The notes beneath the pieces are model-generated. The model ran no database searches. It saw nothing but the letters and a program-made list of their open reading frames with translations, and was not told where the DNA came from. Made by a program: the position numbers and the translations under genes. This document shows, in pieces, positions 32,761 to 33,790 of a stretch of DNA of 33,790 nucleotides. How positions within the stretch are numbered: position 1 is the first letter of the stretch; the number at the start of each line of letters is the position of its first letter. The stretch spans positions 380,900-414,689 of the forward strand of contig CAMPET010000008.1 in NCBI GenBank assembly GCA_946803715.1, in the 5' to 3' direction. Origin of the DNA: Beroe ovata. Lineage: Eukaryota > Ctenophora > Nuda > Beroida > Beroidae.

Positions 32761-33725
32761 GCTAACATCACGACTACAATCACGACTACAATCACATGGG
32801 TGAACGTGGCTGTTTACTACTAATGGTAGCTCTCTACTTCCCGAATGCTCTAGCGATATTGTTTACTCTATATCGCGCGTCTATAGTCTGAGTTGTCGTC
32901 GTAACGATGGGTTATTATAGAGGGCACTGGACACGTGAACTCACTATAACTGGATATCACTGCAATCCATCCTCTCTATCTCTGTAAAATAAACACGTGA
33001 ACCCATGATCAATAAATCCTCAGAGCAGTAGTAGTAGTAAGAGACTATTAGTGGGCATGTATTATACTTAGCTGAGCTCGTATTAAGTCCAATTTATGAT
33101 AAGAGCAACGTATAATGACTATTGAGGATATGGTATCGCATGCTCGTACTGAGGACATGAACAACTGTAGAAGTAGGAGCGCTCTAGACAGTGAACTGGC
33201 ACTGTACCAGTGGAGGTACTCGCATTTGCAGTACTTTCCCTGCTACTGCATGGCCTCTGCTTTACTAGAGTAGGAGCATTGGTACTGCAGATAAATTAAC
33301 ACTGTGAATGAATATTATAGGGACCAGAACAGTGTCGGCTTTTGATTCAGATATTTCCTTATGAAATGACGAGGTGCACAATGTGCATTGTACGCAAATG
33401 GAGCAGTGGTGAATGTAAACGCTTATCAACATAGGTACTGTGATACCTAATCATCTTCCCTAAACAAAACATTCCCTTGTGTTTGAGTCCGGGGTTATGA
33501 ATTAGTGAGCGTGTTTCGCTGTAACTAGGTTTTCTACTGGAATATGTTACCAACACTTCCATCAAGTTCCATGAATACGATGCTATCTATGTTTAGAATG
33601 CTGGGAAATATGTAATCGATGTTGGGAATTCGGAAAACATTGTAAAACTGAAGAACTCCCGGAGAATGGAGACTTCTACCTATCTATGATAAAATGTCTT
33701 ATCATAACCTATCTCCTCATTCTAA

Positions 33726-33737
33726 TCCACACACATA

Positions 33738-33781
<44 letters not shown>

Positions 33782-33790
33782 GACACTCAC
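33726..33790. repeat. CA dinucleotide microsatellite at the right edge
   Basis: (CA)n array with rare interruptions, reaching the end of the window. It is the complement of the TG array at the left edge. Confidence 0.9.

Larger units (their letters stand above)
31239..33725. other. Right flank, repeats but no supported gene
   Basis: About 2.5 kb with a CpG-rich patch near 31580-31620, short CA/TG stretches, and the minisatellite at 32621-32760. Upstream exons of the PTAP/PPPY gene should lie here or beyond the window, but I could not identify them convincingly. Confidence 0.4.

Overview
This is eukaryotic, almost certainly metazoan, nuclear DNA. It has interrupted genes with GT-AG introns (many only 48-150 bp), phase-consistent exon chains, AT-rich intergenic DNA, CA/TG microsatellites and small inverted-repeat transposons. 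The protein families point to an animal: a STAR-type QUA1-KH-QUA2 RNA-binding protein, a Gal3ST-type Golgi sulfotransferase, a multi-PLAT protein and a CREC-type ER calcium-binding protein. Compact introns and the gene set suit a sponge or another early-branching animal, but that placement is a guess.

Layout. (1) 1-2810, minus strand: the 3' part of a STAR-family gene; its last exon(s) run off the left edge. A Tc1/mariner-like MITE lies at 91-314. (2) 2811-5839: a gene-poor stretch with a CpG-rich block (about 3600-4300), two copies of a roughly 100-bp MITE with perfect 8-9 bp target duplications, a 198-bp near-palindrome and one doubtful minus-strand exon. (3) 5840-7376, plus: three-exon galactose sulfotransferase. 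(4) 7377-9237: microsatellite, short tandem repeats and a foldback. (5) 9238-21782, plus: a 38-exon gene reconstructed here as a protein of about 1,971 residues, with five tandem PLAT/LH2 units of LOXHD1 type and a Ser-rich tail of about 1,250 residues that I do not recognise. (6) 22590-22720: a GC-rich cluster of three hairpins in AT-rich DNA. (7) 23482-25749, minus: seven-exon six-EF-hand protein with signal peptide and C-terminal HDEL. (8) 28231-29686, plus: a DUF218 (YdcF/SanA-like) gene with a duplicated 5' region. (9) 31071-31238, minus: terminal exon of an unidentified gene carrying both PTAP and PPPY motifs. (10) 31239-33790: repeats, including a 29-bp minisatellite and a terminal CA microsatellite.

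The genes do not form a pathway. They are independent loci on both strands: RNA regulation, Golgi glycan sulfation, a scaffold-like PLAT protein, ER calcium handling, and a probable ESCRT/NEDD4-recruiting tail. All exon joins were made by eye from splice sites and reading phase. The two longest chains close exactly in frame (5,916 nt and 996 nt), which is the main support for them.
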